From: an uncultured Actinomycetes bacterium
GTDB taxonomy: Bacteria > Actinomycetota > Actinomycetes > Actinomycetales > Bifidobacteriaceae
Direction of reading: 5' to 3'
Assembly (NCBI GenBank): GCA_900314875.1
Contig: OMWX01000004.1
Coordinates: 62,001-126,000 of the forward strand
Length of the DNA: 64,000 bases
Shown here: piece after piece, positions 8,860 to 19,684 of the stretch
Numbering within the stretch: the first letter of the stretch is position 1
How the letters are laid out: every line of letters begins with the position of its first letter
Position numbers and translations under genes: made by a program
Notes under the pieces: generated by a model
What the model was told of the DNA's origin: nothing
Database searches by the model: none
The model's input: the letters and a program-made list of their open reading frames with translations, nothing else

Positions 8860-9163
8860 CCGGTCGCTTAAAGCGACAACACAGAAATATTACTGCATTC
8901 GCCGGATAATGTCAAACTGCGACACGCCGAGCGTTTACGCACATGCAGTTTCATGCTGCAGTCGCATTAGCATATCTGTCGTCTGCTCTGCGCAAATAAA
9001 CCTGAATATGCCTTAAATATGCCTTAAACCCGGTGCGCAAACAAGCCGGAATGTGACTTTGCATGACATCTGTGTAACGCGAATCCGGCAGAAACCCGGC
9101 AAAAACCTGAAAATTGCCGCATTTGTCAAAGACCTTGCGCGTCGGAACATTAAAATAATTCTT
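8860..9163. other. Region between the initiator tRNA and metA
   Basis: This 304-bp stretch should hold the tRNA promoter (minus) and the metA promoter (plus). A direct repeat AATATGCCTTAA appears twice in tandem near 9005-9027. I looked for a SAM riboswitch and did not find its conserved core. No gene is visible. Confidence 0.45.
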
Positions 9164-10231
9164 ATGCCTGTCAAAATACCTGCCGGATTGCCCGCGCGCG
9201 AAGTTCTCGATGCGGAACGAATTTTTGCGCTGGAACACGAAGATGCAGAAAAACAGCAGGTTCGCCCGCTGCGGCTGGTAATTCTGAATCTGATGCCGAA
9301 AAAAATCGAGACGGAAACTCAGCTTCTGCGGCTTCTTTCCAAGTCTCCGCTTCAGCTTGACATTGATTTTATGCGCACCGGAACTCATGCGGGCACTCAT
9401 GTCAGCCGCGATCATCTGCTGAAATTCTATGAAACATTCGACAAATTCAGCAGCAACTGTTATGACGGAATGATTATTACCGGCGCTCCCGTGGAACACC
9501 TCGAATTTGAGCAGGTCGACTATTGGGACGAACTGAAAAAAATTATGGACTGGGCGAACAGCCGGGTTTTTTCGGTTGTATACCTGTGCTGGGGAGCGAT
9601 GGCAGGGCTGTATCACCGTTACGGAGTGCGAAAAAAACCGCTGAAAGAAAAGCTTTTCGGGGTGTATCCTCAGTATCTTCAAGATGAATTCTGCTTTCTT
9701 ACCAACGGATTCGATGAGATTTCTCTTCAGCCGCATTCCAGACATGCGGGCATAAGCGAAGAAGACATTAAAGCAAATAAGCGTTTGCGGATTTTGACGA
9801 CCGGACCGCAGACGGGTCCCGGGCTGATTTCGACATCGGATTTTTCCGAGGTTTTCGCAATCGGGCATTGGGAATACGAGAAATACACTCTGGCGCACGA
9901 GTATGAGCGCGATATTGCAAAAGGCATGAAAAATGTGCCTTTTCCGCATAATTATTTTCCTTTCGACAATCCGGAAAACGAGCCTGTTTTCTCTTGGAGA
10001 GCGCACGCGAATCTTTTCTGGCGCAACTGGCTTAACTGGGTTTACGAAACCACGCCTTACAGGCTGGAGGAAATTCCTTATTTGCGCGAAAAAAGGCTTT
10101 TGGGAACTGACAGATCCGTGTTTCATGAGCCGGAAAATCCGCGCAAGGATCGATATTCGATTTTTTTGCAAACCGAGGGAATCGAGAAAACCGCGCGAAA
10201 CTGCCGTTTGCCTAAGGAGTCGGAAAAGTGA
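9164..10231 (+). CDS. metA: Homoserine O-acyltransferase (MetA type)
   Basis: MetA acylates homoserine with acetyl- or succinyl-CoA, the first committed step of methionine synthesis. With the start at 9164 the protein has 355 residues and begins MPVKIPAGLPAREVL, the conserved N-terminus. Catalytic Cys142 (YLCWGAMAG), His235 and Glu237 (GHWEYE) then fall at the same numbers as in the Escherichia coli enzyme, which supports the start over an upstream one at 9053. No ribosome binding site is visible; AT-rich TAAAATAATT lies just before the ATG, so a leaderless transcript is possible. The acyl donor cannot be decided from what I can see. Confidence 0.93.
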   Translation: MPVKIPAGLPAREVLDAERIFALEHEDAEKQQVRPLRLVILNLMPKKIETETQLLRLLSKSPLQLDIDFMRTGTHAGTHVSRDHLLKFYETFDKFSSNCYDGMIITGAPVEHLEFEQVDYWDELKKIMDWANSRVFSVVYLCWGAMAGLYHRYGVRKKPLKEKLFGVYPQYLQDEFCFLTNGFDEISLQPHSRHAGISEEDIKANKRLRILTTGPQTGPGLISTSDFSEVFAIGHWEYEKYTLAHEYERDIAKGMKNVPFPHNYFPFDNPENEPVFSWRAHANLFWRNWLNWVYETTPYRLEEIPYLREKRLLGTDRSVFHEPENPRKDRYSIFLQTEGIEKTARNCRLPKESEK

Positions 10232-10254
10232 TGCGACACGCTTGCGGGCTTTTG

Positions 10255-10283
10255 TTGTTCTCGGCCGCGGTTAGGAGTAATAT
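10255..10283 (+). promoter_or_regulatory. Probable promoter of the ATP synthase operon
   Basis: TTGTTC (10255-10260) and TAATAT (10278-10283) are 17 bp apart, 30 bp before the atpB ATG, with GAGGAGG as its ribosome binding site. Confidence 0.5.
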
Positions 10284-10313
10284 TGGCCAATAAGTAAACG
10301 CGAGGAGGTTCAT

Positions 10314-11138
10314 ATGTTCGGCTGCGACACGCTGATGCTGCGGCATGTTTCCGCCGCGACAATTGCATCCGACGGTCCGGAAATGCCGGGAATAGACGAC
10401 TTTCTTTTGCCTGAAATTCTGTTTGAAGGCACTCCTTTTGCGATGAACAGGATTATTTTCGTGCGGCTCGTCGCGACTGCCTTAATGCTTTTATTTCTCG
10501 GCGTTGTCGCGAAACGCGCGAAAGTTGTTCCCGGACGCTGTCAGGGACTGGTCGAGCTTCTTCTCGATTTTGTCCGAGACAGCATTGTCTACGAGGTAAT
10601 GGGGGAAATGCGCGGAAAACGCTATGTTCCCATGATTACGACCATGTTCATGACGATTTTCGTCTTTAATCTGTGCGGAATTATTCCGGGGCTTAATATC
10701 GCGGCAACGTCGTCAATAGCCATGCCTCTGATGTTTGCGCTGTGGACATTTTTCCAGACCTGGAGAGCTGCAATTTCGACTCAGGGCATCGGAAAATATC
10801 TGAAACACGAACTGTGTCCTCCCGGAGTGCCCCCGGCTGCCGCGATTCTTATTGCGCCGCTGCAGTTTTTGGACATAATGGTTGTTCATCCTCTTTCGCT
10901 TACAATCCGACTTTTTGCGAATATGGTGGCCGGACATCTGATTGTCGCTTTGTGTTTTACGGCAACTGAGTACTTCCTTGTCGAAACTTTCAGCGCAATG
11001 ACCGCTGCGGGCGTTCTGACTCTTGCCGGAGGAATTGTCATGACTCTGTTCGAGGCATTTGTCGCAGGTCTGCAGGCGTTTATTTTCTCGACGCTCAGCG
11101 TTGTGTATATTAATGCGGCTTACCCCGATTTCGACTGA
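10314..11138 (+). CDS. atpB: ATP synthase subunit a
   Basis: Subunit a forms the proton half-channels beside the c-ring of the membrane Fo part. The 274-residue protein has several hydrophobic helices. The helix with SLTIRLFANMVAGHL carries the essential Arg that faces the c-ring carboxylate, and the C-terminal GLQAFIFSTLSVVYIN segment is typical. The ATG has a strong GAGGAGG site. It is the first gene of the operon; no atpI is seen upstream, since metA ends 82 bp before. Confidence 0.96.
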   Translation: MFGCDTLMLRHVSAATIASDGPEMPGIDDFLLPEILFEGTPFAMNRIIFVRLVATALMLLFLGVVAKRAKVVPGRCQGLVELLLDFVRDSIVYEVMGEMRGKRYVPMITTMFMTIFVFNLCGIIPGLNIAATSSIAMPLMFALWTFFQTWRAAISTQGIGKYLKHELCPPGVPPAAAILIAPLQFLDIMVVHPLSLTIRLFANMVAGHLIVALCFTATEYFLVETFSAMTAAGVLTLAGGIVMTLFEAFVAGLQAFIFSTLSVVYINAAYPDFD

Positions 11139-11178
11139 GACCGGGCGAAGAAACAAAAACAAAATAAAAGATTTTTAA

Positions 11179-11436
<258 letters not shown>

Positions 11437-11483
11437 TTATTCCGACTGCGAATTTTTGCTTTAAAGGATGAAAGGAGGCGACG

Positions 11484-12011
11484 TTGTATCAGGCAGAATC
11501 TGACGGAGTGGAACTTTTCATTCCCAAGACTTATGACCTTGTCTGGTCTTTTGTCGTGCTTTTGATCGTCGCATTCTTCTTTTATAAGTACTTTATGCCC
11601 AAATTCAATGCCGTTTTCGACGAGCGCGCCGAAAAAATCGAAGGCAGGATGAAGAAGGCCAAAAAAGCCGAAGAAGAAGCCGAAGAGAAGAAAAAAGAAT
11701 ACGAAGAGCAGCTTAACAATGCGCGCATAGAAGCTTCGCAGATATGCGAGAAGGCTCGCGGAGAAGCAAACCAGATTGTTTCTCAGGCGAGAGTGCGCGC
11801 GCAGGCCGAGGCCGACCAGATTATGACCAATGCGGAAAAAAGCATTGAATCCGGCCGCCGTCAGGCTATGGTCAATCTCAAAAGCGAGGTCGGCACTCTT
11901 GCAGTGTCTCTTGCCGGAAAGATTATCGGAGAGCAGCTCAAATCCGATTCCGTTCAAAAATCGGTTATCGATTCGATGATTGACGGATTGGAAGAATCCG
12001 AATCCCGCTGA
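11484..12011 (+). CDS. atpF: ATP synthase subunit b
   Basis: Subunit b is the peripheral stalk that holds F1 against rotation. The 175-residue protein starts with TTG, supported by AGGAGG 5 bp upstream. One N-terminal membrane helix (about residues 20-38) is followed by a long charged coiled coil rich in Glu, Lys and Ala. It lies between atpE and atpH. Confidence 0.95.
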   Translation: MYQAESDGVELFIPKTYDLVWSFVVLLIVAFFFYKYFMPKFNAVFDERAEKIEGRMKKAKKAEEEAEEKKKEYEEQLNNARIEASQICEKARGEANQIVSQARVRAQAEADQIMTNAEKSIESGRRQAMVNLKSEVGTLAVSLAGKIIGEQLKSDSVQKSVIDSMIDGLEESESR

Positions 12012-12049
12012 ACGCATATGCGTTTTTGATTCGATTGAGGAGGTGAAAA

Positions 12050-12877
12050 ATGCGCGGAGAAACTTCAATACAGTCCACGGCGCGTCTGCGTCGCGAGTTT
12101 GCGCCCGCTTTGCGAGACGCCGGACTTGAAGCCGGGAAAGTCGCCGACGAGCTGTTTACGTTCGGAGAGGCTCTTGACGGCAGCGCGGGGCTTCAATCGG
12201 CTTTAACCGATCCGTCGATAAGCGACAAGGACAAGCTCAGGCTGGTTTTTGCGATTGCGGGCGATTCGCTGTCCGAACTTACGAAGGATATTCTCGCCCG
12301 GATCGTGCATTGCCGATGGAGTCTTTCCAGACATATCGCAAGCGCTTTGGAAGATTTGGCAGTTGATGCGGTTTTGTATCAGGCCGATGCTCAGGGCGTG
12401 AAAGGAAGAAAAATAGCAGCCCAGCTTTCGCAGCTGCGTTCTGTTCTTTTGAACATGCCGGAATTGCGTTCGGCATTGTCGGATGAATATTCGACTTGGG
12501 AAAACCGCGTTCATCTTCTTCAGACGGTTCTTAAAGATTCGGGAATTCAGCCGACGGCTATGGAACTGGCAATGCGCGCCACGCGAAATCTGCGCAACAG
12601 GCGTTTTATTTCCACGCTGCAATGGCTTATCGAAAGAATTTGCGAGCACAGCGGGGAAATGGTTGTTACCGTGACAACGGCAACGCCGCTGCATGACGAG
12701 CAGATCGAGCGTCTTGCGGGCATTTACGAGAAGAAGCTCGACAGACCCGTCCACCTGACGATGGTTGTCGATTCGTCGGTTATCGGCGGCATGCGCATAC
12801 AGTACGGCGCGTCCGTTATCGACAACACGGTTGCGGCGCAGCTGCGCGGACTTAAAAAGAAAATAGTATTGAAATAA
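12050..12877 (+). CDS. atpH: ATP synthase subunit delta
   Basis: Subunit delta joins the top of F1 to the b stalk. At 275 residues it is longer than the ~180-residue enterobacterial form but usual for actinobacteria, where an insert is common. The C-terminal strand with [16 protein letters not shown] and a [14 protein letters not shown] end is diagnostic. A GAGGAGGTG site precedes the ATG. Confidence 0.93.
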   Translation: MRGETSIQSTARLRREFAPALRDAGLEAGKVADELFTFGEALDGSAGLQSALTDPSISDKDKLRLVFAIAGDSLSELTKDILARIVHCRWSLSRHIASALEDLAVDAVLYQADAQGVKGRKIAAQLSQLRSVLLNMPELRSALSDEYSTWENRVHLLQTVLKDSGIQPTAMELAMRATRNLRNRRFISTLQWLIERICEHSGEMVVTVTTATPLHDEQIERLAGIYEKKLDRPVHLTMVVDSSVIGGMRIQYGASVIDNTVAAQLRGLKKKIVLK

Positions 12878-12897
12878 AGCAGACAAAAGGAGCGGTC

Positions 12898-14544
12898 ATG
12901 GCAGAATTGACCATTGATCCTGCGGCAGTGCGCCGGGCTCTCGACGAATTTATAGATTCATATTCGCCGACTGACAATCCGGCGGAAGAAGTCGGTTATG
13001 TGCGAACAGCCGGAGACGGAATCGCGCATGTCGAAGGTCTTCCCGGATGCATGGCAAACGAATTGCTTACATTTGAAGACGGAACTTTGGGTCTTGCGTT
13101 CAATTTGGACGCGCGCGAAATCGGAGTTGTCGTACTCGGTGATTTCGCGGGTATCGAAGAAGGTCAGGAAGTTCGCAGAACAGGCGAAGTCCTTTCCGTT
13201 CCGGTAGGCGACGGTTATCTGGGGCGCGTTGTCGATCCTTTGGGACGTCCGATTGACGGTCTGGGCGATATCAAAGCTGAAGATCGCCGCATTTTGGAAG
13301 CGCAGGCTCCTGACGTAATGCACCGTCATCCGGTTGACGAGCCTATGGAAACGGGTATCAAGGCAATCGACGCGATGACCCCGATAGGACGCGGACAGCG
13401 TCAGCTTATTATCGGCGACCGTCAGACGGGAAAAACCGCCATCGCAATAGACACGATTATTAACCAGAAAGCAAACTGGGAATCCGCAGATCCTTCAAAA
13501 CAGGTTCGATGCATATATGTTGCCGTCGGACAAAAGGGAACTACAATCGCTTCGGTTCGAGGCGCATTGGAAGAAGCAGGCGCGATGGAATATACGACAA
13601 TCGTCGCTTCTCCCGCTTCTGATTCCGCAGGATACAAATATATTGCTCCTTACACCGGTTCTGCAATCGGACAGCACTGGATGTACAACGGCAAACACGT
13701 TCTTATCGTTTTTGACGATTTGAGCAAACAGGCCGAGGCTTACCGTTCGATTTCGCTTCTTTTGCGTCGTCCGCCGGGGCGCGAGGCATACCCCGGAGAC
13801 GTTTTCTATCTGCATTCGCGTCTGCTTGAGCGCTGTGCGAAGCTGTCTGATGATTTGGGCGGCGGCTCAATGACCGGTCTGCCGATTATCGAAACGAAAG
13901 CAAACGACGTTTCCGCATACATTCCGACCAATGTAATTTCCATTACCGACGGTCAGATCTTCCTTCAGTCTGATTTGTTCAACGAGAATCAGCGTCCGGC
14001 AGTCGACGTGGGAATTTCGGTTTCGCGAGTCGGCGGAGCCGCGCAGACAAAGGCTTTGAAGAAAGTCAGCGGCACTTTGAAGATTTCACTGGCGCAGTAT
14101 AAGTCTTTGGAATCATTTGCGATGTTTGCATCCGATTTGGATGAGGCTTCCAAAGCGCAGCTTACTCGAGGCGCGCATCTTACCGAATTGCTCAAACAGC
14201 CGCAGTTCTCGCCTTACGGTTCGGAAAGTCAGGTTGTTTCGATTTGGGCGGGCACTCACGGAAAGCTCGACGATCTCGAACTGACAGACGTGCTTCGATT
14301 CGAGAACGCAATGCTTGACTATATCGCGCATAATACCGACATTCTCGACACGATTCGCAATACCGGAGATTTCACTTCCGAAACAGAAGAAAAGCTTGAA
14401 AAGGCAATTGAAGAATTCCGCGAAACGTTTATTAAGGGCGACGGTCAGCCGCTGGTCGCAAAGGATGATTCCGAACAGAATCATATAGAAGTCGAGCAGG
14501 AAAAGATTGTCCGTTACGCATCTGCCGAAGCGGAGGACAAGTAA
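12898..14544 (+). CDS. atpA: ATP synthase subunit alpha
   Basis: The non-catalytic nucleotide-binding subunit of F1, 548 residues. The Walker A motif [13 protein letters not shown] lies near residue 172. The domains run in the usual order: N-terminal beta barrel, nucleotide-binding domain, C-terminal helices. The last ~30 residues are acidic. The start follows AGGAGCGG, 20 bp after atpH. Confidence 0.98.
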   Translation: MAELTIDPAAVRRALDEFIDSYSPTDNPAEEVGYVRTAGDGIAHVEGLPGCMANELLTFEDGTLGLAFNLDAREIGVVVLGDFAGIEEGQEVRRTGEVLSVPVGDGYLGRVVDPLGRPIDGLGDIKAEDRRILEAQAPDVMHRHPVDEPMETGIKAIDAMTPIGRGQRQLIIGDRQTGKTAIAIDTIINQKANWESADPSKQVRCIYVAVGQKGTTIASVRGALEEAGAMEYTTIVASPASDSAGYKYIAPYTGSAIGQHWMYNGKHVLIVFDDLSKQAEAYRSISLLLRRPPGREAYPGDVFYLHSRLLERCAKLSDDLGGGSMTGLPIIETKANDVSAYIPTNVISITDGQIFLQSDLFNENQRPAVDVGISVSRVGGAAQTKALKKVSGTLKISLAQYKSLESFAMFASDLDEASKAQLTRGAHLTELLKQPQFSPYGSESQVVSIWAGTHGKLDDLELTDVLRFENAMLDYIAHNTDILDTIRNTGDFTSETEEKLEKAIEEFRETFIKGDGQPLVAKDDSEQNHIEVEQEKIVRYASAEAEDK

Positions 14545-14546
14545 AC

Positions 14547-15554
14547 ATGGGATCTCAGCTCGCATTCAAGTCGCGCATCGCCTCTACGGCTTCCTTGGAA
14601 AAAATTTTCAAGGCGCAGGAGATGATTGCCTCGTCGCATATAACCAAAGCGCGTGACGTTGCTTTGAGTGCGAAGCCGTATTCCGATGCGATTTTCGATG
14701 CCGTGCGCGTTTTGGCTTCTCATGAGCATTTGGATCATCCGATTGTCAACAGAAGAGAAGACAATCCGCGCGTGGCTGTTCTTTCGATTACTTCGGATCG
14801 CGGAATGGCGGGTGCGTACACGTCGTCCATTATTAAAGAAACCGAGTTTCTGCTTTCGAGACTTGAAGAGTCCGGACGCGAACCGCAGCTGTACGTGTAC
14901 GGAAGACGCGGAGTCACCTATTACAAGTATCGCGGCCGAAGCGTTGCCAATACTTGGGAAGGTCATACCGACGCCCCCGGAGTTGAAACGGCAGACGAGA
15001 TTTCGCAGGCTCTTATCGACGCATATATGAAGCCGGGAACAGAAGGCGGCGTGTCCGAACTTTATATCGTGTACACCGAATTTGTGAATATGGTTTCGCA
15101 GCAGGTTCGAATAATTCGAATGCTGCCCGTGCAGATTGTCGACGAGGGCGACGCGATTATCAAGCCTTACAGGGCTCACGCGGCTGCTCCTTTGAAACGC
15201 GCCGACATAGAGCAGGCTGCCGAAGCGAATGCTCAGGCGGCTGCAAACGGCGGAATTTCTGATGAAAAGCCCGTCGAAATATGTCCTTTGTACAATTTCG
15301 AGCCGAGTCCCGACGAAGTTCTCGACCGCGTGCTTCCGCAGTATGTGCGCGCAAGAATTCACGAATGTCTTTTGACGTCGGCCGCGTCGGAAACGGCAAG
15401 CAGGCAGAATGCAATGCATACCGCAACCGAAAATGCGCATAAACTTATCGACCTTTTGACAAGAAAGCTTAATGCCTCCAGACAGGCTTCCATCACTCAG
15501 GAACTGACAGAAATCATCGGCAGTGCGGACGCGCTGAACACAGAAGAGGAATAG
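14547..15554 (+). CDS. atpG: ATP synthase subunit gamma
   Basis: The rotating central shaft of F1. The 335-residue protein begins MGSQLAFKSRIAS, the expected N-terminal helix. TSDRGMAGAYTSSI marks the central domain, and the C-terminal helix contains SAASETASRQNAMHTATENA. The gene begins 2 bp after atpA, pointing to translational coupling. Confidence 0.97.
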   Translation: MGSQLAFKSRIASTASLEKIFKAQEMIASSHITKARDVALSAKPYSDAIFDAVRVLASHEHLDHPIVNRREDNPRVAVLSITSDRGMAGAYTSSIIKETEFLLSRLEESGREPQLYVYGRRGVTYYKYRGRSVANTWEGHTDAPGVETADEISQALIDAYMKPGTEGGVSELYIVYTEFVNMVSQQVRIIRMLPVQIVDEGDAIIKPYRAHAAAPLKRADIEQAAEANAQAAANGGISDEKPVEICPLYNFEPSPDEVLDRVLPQYVRARIHECLLTSAASETASRQNAMHTATENAHKLIDLLTRKLNASRQASITQELTEIIGSADALNTEEE

Positions 15555-17053
<1,499 letters not shown>

Positions 17054-17054
<1 letters not shown>

Positions 17055-17380
17055 TGAGCGAAAAAACATCTGAATCAGCCGCGCTTCGTGCCGGAGACAA
17101 GACGATTAAAGTGAATATCGTTTCCGAAACTAAACCGATTTGGAAAGGAACGGCGTATTCTGCCGTTATACCTGCGGTCGGAGGGCAGATGGGCGTTTTG
17201 CCGAATCATGAGCCTTTTATTCTGCTTTTGAATGCGGGAGAAATTAAGGTTTACGGTCAGTCGGGACAGACTTACCGTTTTAACTGTGAATCGGGTTTTG
17301 CGTCCTTTGACACAAATTCGCTTACGGTTGCCGTTGCCGACTGCAGCGATAATCTCGATGATGTTTCAGAGAAAGAGTAA
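17054..17380 (+). CDS. atpC: ATP synthase subunit epsilon
   Basis: Subunit epsilon binds gamma and can restrain ATP hydrolysis. The 108-residue protein contains the beta-sandwich with AVIPAVGGQMGVLPNHEPFI. It is short and lacks the two-helix C-terminal domain found in longer homologues, which is common in actinobacteria. TGATG links the atpD stop with this ATG. Confidence 0.95.
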
Positions 17381-17514
17381 GTTGCGGCTGAGCAAAACGC
17401 CGCCGCTTGAAATGCGGCCGGATAAAACAGCGCTGCGAATGCTCTAAGCGAATATCGCAGGCGGACATTGCAAGAGAACACTGCAGACAAACAAGGTGCA
17501 AGCGAGATAATTAA

Positions 17515-18384
17515 ATGAGAATAATAGTGGCAGACTGCTCGGCTCAATATACCGGACGATTGAATGCGACTTTGCCTTTTGCAAAGCGGGTTATTCTGGT
17601 TAAAGCCGATCAGTCCTGCCTTATTTTTTCGGAGCTGGGTTCGTATAAGCCTCTTAATTGGATGACTTCTCCGTGCAAACTGCGCGAAATAGAACCCGGA
17701 CACAAGCTGTATGACAGATTTGTGCGTCAATTCGGATTTGAAGAGAACAGCGATGTCAAAGTAGGATCGGAAGCTGAAGCAAATATCGAGGCGCCTGAGC
17801 GGGCGGAAGCCGAAACTGAGCCCGCAAAAGAGACTGAATTCGGCAAATCAGGCAAAACAGGCAAAACTGCCGAATACAAAACAGCCGTTTGCAAACCCGA
17901 AAAATTTCTTCGTTCTGCTGCTGACAAAACAAATGACGAGCTTTTAATCGCGCTTTATTCGGTGTATTCAGACAGCGAATATGATTTGGGGACGGATCCC
18001 GGCGTTATAAAAGACGGCGTTGAAGCGCATTTGCAGAAATTCCTCGCAGAACAGATTGAACGCATAGGCAAGGGCGCGAAACTTGTGCGCAGAGAATATC
18101 CGACCGCAATCGGTCCGGTGGATATCATGGCAGTCGACGGACAAGGAACGCATGTTGCCATTGAAATTAAGCGCAACGGCGGAATTGACGGAGTGGAACA
18201 GCTGACCAGATATTGCGAATTGCTTAACCGGGATCCGCTTTTGGCTCCCGTTCGCGGGATTTTTGCTGCTCAGACAATAACCGCGCAGGCAAGAGTTTTA
18301 GCGCAAGATCGAGGTTTTGAATGCCTTATTCTCGATTATGACGAGATGAAGGGCACTGATTCTGATGAAGTTACGCTGTTTTAA
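17515..18384 (+). CDS. nucS: Mismatch endonuclease NucS
   Basis: NucS (EndoMS) cleaves both strands at DNA mismatches and gives mismatch repair in actinobacteria that lack MutS/MutL. The 289-residue protein begins MRIIVADCSAQYTGRL and contains YKPLNWM in the N-terminal domain. The PD-(D/E)XK-type site shows Asp203, Glu217 and Lys219 (AIEIKRNG). The last residues DEVTLF resemble the sliding-clamp binding tail. About residues 78-140 are an acidic, low-complexity insert between the two domains, longer than in homologues I remember. The gene follows atpC, as in bifidobacteria. Confidence 0.94.
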   Translation: MRIIVADCSAQYTGRLNATLPFAKRVILVKADQSCLIFSELGSYKPLNWMTSPCKLREIEPGHKLYDRFVRQFGFEENSDVKVGSEAEANIEAPERAEAETEPAKETEFGKSGKTGKTAEYKTAVCKPEKFLRSAADKTNDELLIALYSVYSDSEYDLGTDPGVIKDGVEAHLQKFLAEQIERIGKGAKLVRREYPTAIGPVDIMAVDGQGTHVAIEIKRNGGIDGVEQLTRYCELLNRDPLLAPVRGIFAAQTITAQARVLAQDRGFECLILDYDEMKGTDSDEVTLF

Positions 18385-18520
18385 TCAATTTAAGGTGTCT
18401 GATAAAGGCGTTTAATCTGTTTAAGCGCAAGAAACGCGCCTGATGCAAGAAGTGCGGCGAATGCGAGCGATGTGAAAGTTGCGGCGAAATAAAACGAATA
18501 TGCCGGATAAGCCGAATATA

Positions 18521-18564
18521 AAAGCCGGCGGCAGTAAGAAATTATACTGCCGCCGGCTTTTGCG
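18521..18564. terminator. Strong bidirectional terminator between nucS and the FKBP gene
   Basis: A 16-bp perfect stem pairs 18521-18536 with 18545-18560 around an 8-nt loop; the arms begin AAAGCCGGC and end GCCGGCTTT. It serves two convergent genes. Confidence 0.88.
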
Positions 18565-18594
18565 AATCCTTACGGATTCTGCATTATCGCGCTA

Positions 18595-19569
18595 TCAGTA
18601 CGCGTCGAGAATATCCACGACGAAGAAAAGAGTCGAATTGGCCGGGATTTTATTTTGCTCCTGATTGCCGTATCCCAAAGAAGGCGGAATAACAAGCAAA
18701 ACCTGCGAACCGACTTTCTGGCCCGCAAGACCTTGTTGCCATCCGGCAACAGTATTCTTTAGCTTGAATGATGCCGGCGAAGGAGTTATGTCGGAATTCG
18801 TGTTTTGTCCGCGTTGCCATGACGAATCAAACAAAGTGCCGTCTGCAAGCCAGCCGGAATAATGCACGGTAATTTCGTCGTCTGCTTCGACTGCCTTTCC
18901 GTCGCCTTGCATAAGCGGCTGTACGACAAGAGAATCACCGGCTGTATATCCGTTCATGTCTATAGACGGTTCTCCGTTGTTCGCCAGAGTAATCTTGGGC
19001 AAATTGTCGGGAATATCGTTTACTTTTTCTCCCCATGCGCGAGTTGGAATCGTCTTTGCAGAAACGATTGTAAGAATATTGATGTAACCGTTTGTCGATG
19101 ACAGGCCTTCTGCAGAAGCTGTGCTCGAATCGGAAGAATCTTTTATTCCTATTGCGAGAGAGGTATTGATTTTCAAACCTTTAAACATGTTGTAAAACTC
19201 TTCCGCCATGCTTTCTTTCGTAAGGCGGGTTGAGCAGTCGAGATTGTTGGAAGACCAAGTTTCTGTCAATTCCTTGCCGGTAGAAGCATCTACCATAATC
19301 TGGTGTAAGCACACGCTTTGCCCGTCTTCCAGCACATCTCCGTTGCCTTCCTGAACAACCTTATGCTCCTTGTCTTTTACGGTAATCGGAGGCTTGCTGA
19401 TGGAAACGCTCGGTTTCTCGCCGAGAGTTCCGGTGACGTTAAGACCTTTGAAAACGGAATCGCTTTCGCTTACGTCTCTGCCGTCGGCACAGCCTGCTGC
19501 CGTAAAGCAGGCTGCTGCGGCGAAAACTGCTGCCGCAACTCTGACAAAACTCTTTTTTCTAGTAGACAT
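18595..19569 (-). CDS. FKBP-type peptidyl-prolyl isomerase, lipoprotein
   Basis: This 324-residue protein is probably a cell-surface foldase. The N-terminus has basic residues, a hydrophobic run and a lipobox ending TAAGC (Cys26 or 27), so it should be lipid-anchored outside the membrane. The C-terminal ~100 residues are an FKBP domain: ITVHYSGWLADGTLFDSS, AGWQQGLAGQKVGSQ and PSLGYGN are the usual active-site segments. The middle ~170 residues, with weak resemblance to a second, degenerate FKBP domain, have no clear motif. It is separated from nucS by a shared terminator and is divergent from the next gene. Confidence 0.92.
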   Translation of the reverse strand: MSTRKKSFVRVAAAVFAAAACFTAAGCADGRDVSESDSVFKGLNVTGTLGEKPSVSISKPPITVKDKEHKVVQEGNGDVLEDGQSVCLHQIMVDASTGKELTETWSSNNLDCSTRLTKESMAEEFYNMFKGLKINTSLAIGIKDSSDSSTASAEGLSSTNGYINILTIVSAKTIPTRAWGEKVNDIPDNLPKITLANNGEPSIDMNGYTAGDSLVVQPLMQGDGKAVEADDEITVHYSGWLADGTLFDSSWQRGQNTNSDITPSPASFKLKNTVAGWQQGLAGQKVGSQVLLVIPPSLGYGNQEQNKIPANSTLFFVVDILDAY

Positions 19570-19684
19570 GCTTTCTACTTTAGCGACCTGACATGAATTT
19601 TAATAAATGAATTTAACAATGTGCATCAATTTTCCCTTTATCGCCGGCAGAAAAAATTGAGAAGATGGTTTAAAAGAGTGTAAA

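Noticed and set aside
8860-9163. SAM riboswitch upstream of metA
   Set aside because: I could not find the conserved core elements or paired stems of SAM-I, SAM-II or SAM-IV; only a short direct repeat is present.
18390-18576. Minus-strand frame ending FLALKQIKRLYQTP, with a membrane-helix-like segment
   Set aside because: It could be the end of a small membrane protein, but the frame crosses the strong nucS/FKBP terminator and has no ATG, GTG or TTG start before an upstream stop. At most a remnant.
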